A stretch of 44,535 nt of DNA, from contig JBBBWG010032197.1 of NCBI GenBank assembly GCA_037176905.1, positions 62,497-107,031 of the forward strand. The letters run 5' to 3'. Below the pieces are notes generated by a model that made no database searches, was not told where the DNA came from, and saw nothing but the letters and a program-made list of their open reading frames with translations. Positions 44,431 to 44,535 of the stretch are shown here, one piece after another. The position numbers and the translations under genes were made by a program. Each line of letters opens with the position of its first letter. The stretch's first letter is position 1. The stretch is from Azolla pinnata (taxonomy: Eukaryota; Streptophyta; Polypodiopsida; Salviniales; Salviniaceae).

Positions 44431-44535
44431 GGTTCGGGAACTTTAGGCTCGGGAACTTTAGGTTCGGGAACTTTAGGCTCGGGAACTTTAGGTTCGGGAA
44501 CTTTAGGCTCGGGAACTTTAGGTTCGGGAACTTTA
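44431..44535. repeat. 30-bp minisatellite running off the right edge
   Basis: Exact 30-base units of two 15-base halves, GGTTCGGGAACTTTA and GGCTCGGGAACTTTA, which differ at one base. Three and a half units are visible, starting 62 bases upstream of the PPR start codon. Confidence 0.97.

Overview
The window is plant nuclear DNA. It has Arabidopsis-type CCCTAAA/TTTAGGG telomeric motifs, short-exon genes with GT-AG introns, a PLS-class pentatricopeptide repeat (PPR) gene, a dirigent-like gene and a plant-type CCCH zinc-finger gene. I cannot name the species. The decayed Ty3/gypsy element has RNase H and integrase motifs that, from memory, resemble the Tcn1-like chromoviruses of bryophytes and other non-seed plants. 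The dirigent gene has an intron and the PPR protein stops early. These hint at a seed-free vascular plant, but the GC-rich dirigent gene and the GC-rich 5' end of the PPR gene would also suit a monocot.

Layout: 1-728 is a minisatellite containing telomeric heptamers. 730-2675 has no recognised gene but holds a long imperfect hairpin. Six recognised genes follow: a U-box E3 ligase-like gene (minus, 2676-6129, 5' end unresolved), an NST1-like membrane/zinc-ribbon/coiled-coil protein (minus, 8058-9917), an ankyrin + tandem CCCH regulator (minus, 15220-17490, with a probable leader intron to 19269), a complete 21-exon SEC1/KEULE syntaxin-binding gene (minus, 24216-32652), a two-exon secreted dirigent-like gene (plus, 38922-39604) and an organelle-type PPR gene (minus, 42084-44369). 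A possible 48-residue membrane protein lies at 36026-36172.

The spacers are dominated by tandem repeats: TATG arrays at about 20.2-21.1 and 32.9-33.4 kb, and minisatellites with periods of about 15/30, 23 (two unrelated arrays), 27, 37 (with a 148-bp higher-order period), 50 and 55 bp. There are also (CT)n and GAA/CTT tracts, AT palindromes, and two neighbouring 150-bp tandem duplications. Nearly every gene has such an array within about 1 kb of its 5' end.

The genes do not form a pathway. They are independent housekeeping or regulatory loci: ubiquitination, membrane fusion, RNA regulation, organellar RNA processing and cell-wall phenolic coupling. I saw no clearly new biological system. The most unusual material is the repeat architecture, above all the telomere-derived long/short minisatellite, the 37/148-bp higher-order repeat and the ATG-free 23-bp array ahead of the dirigent gene.
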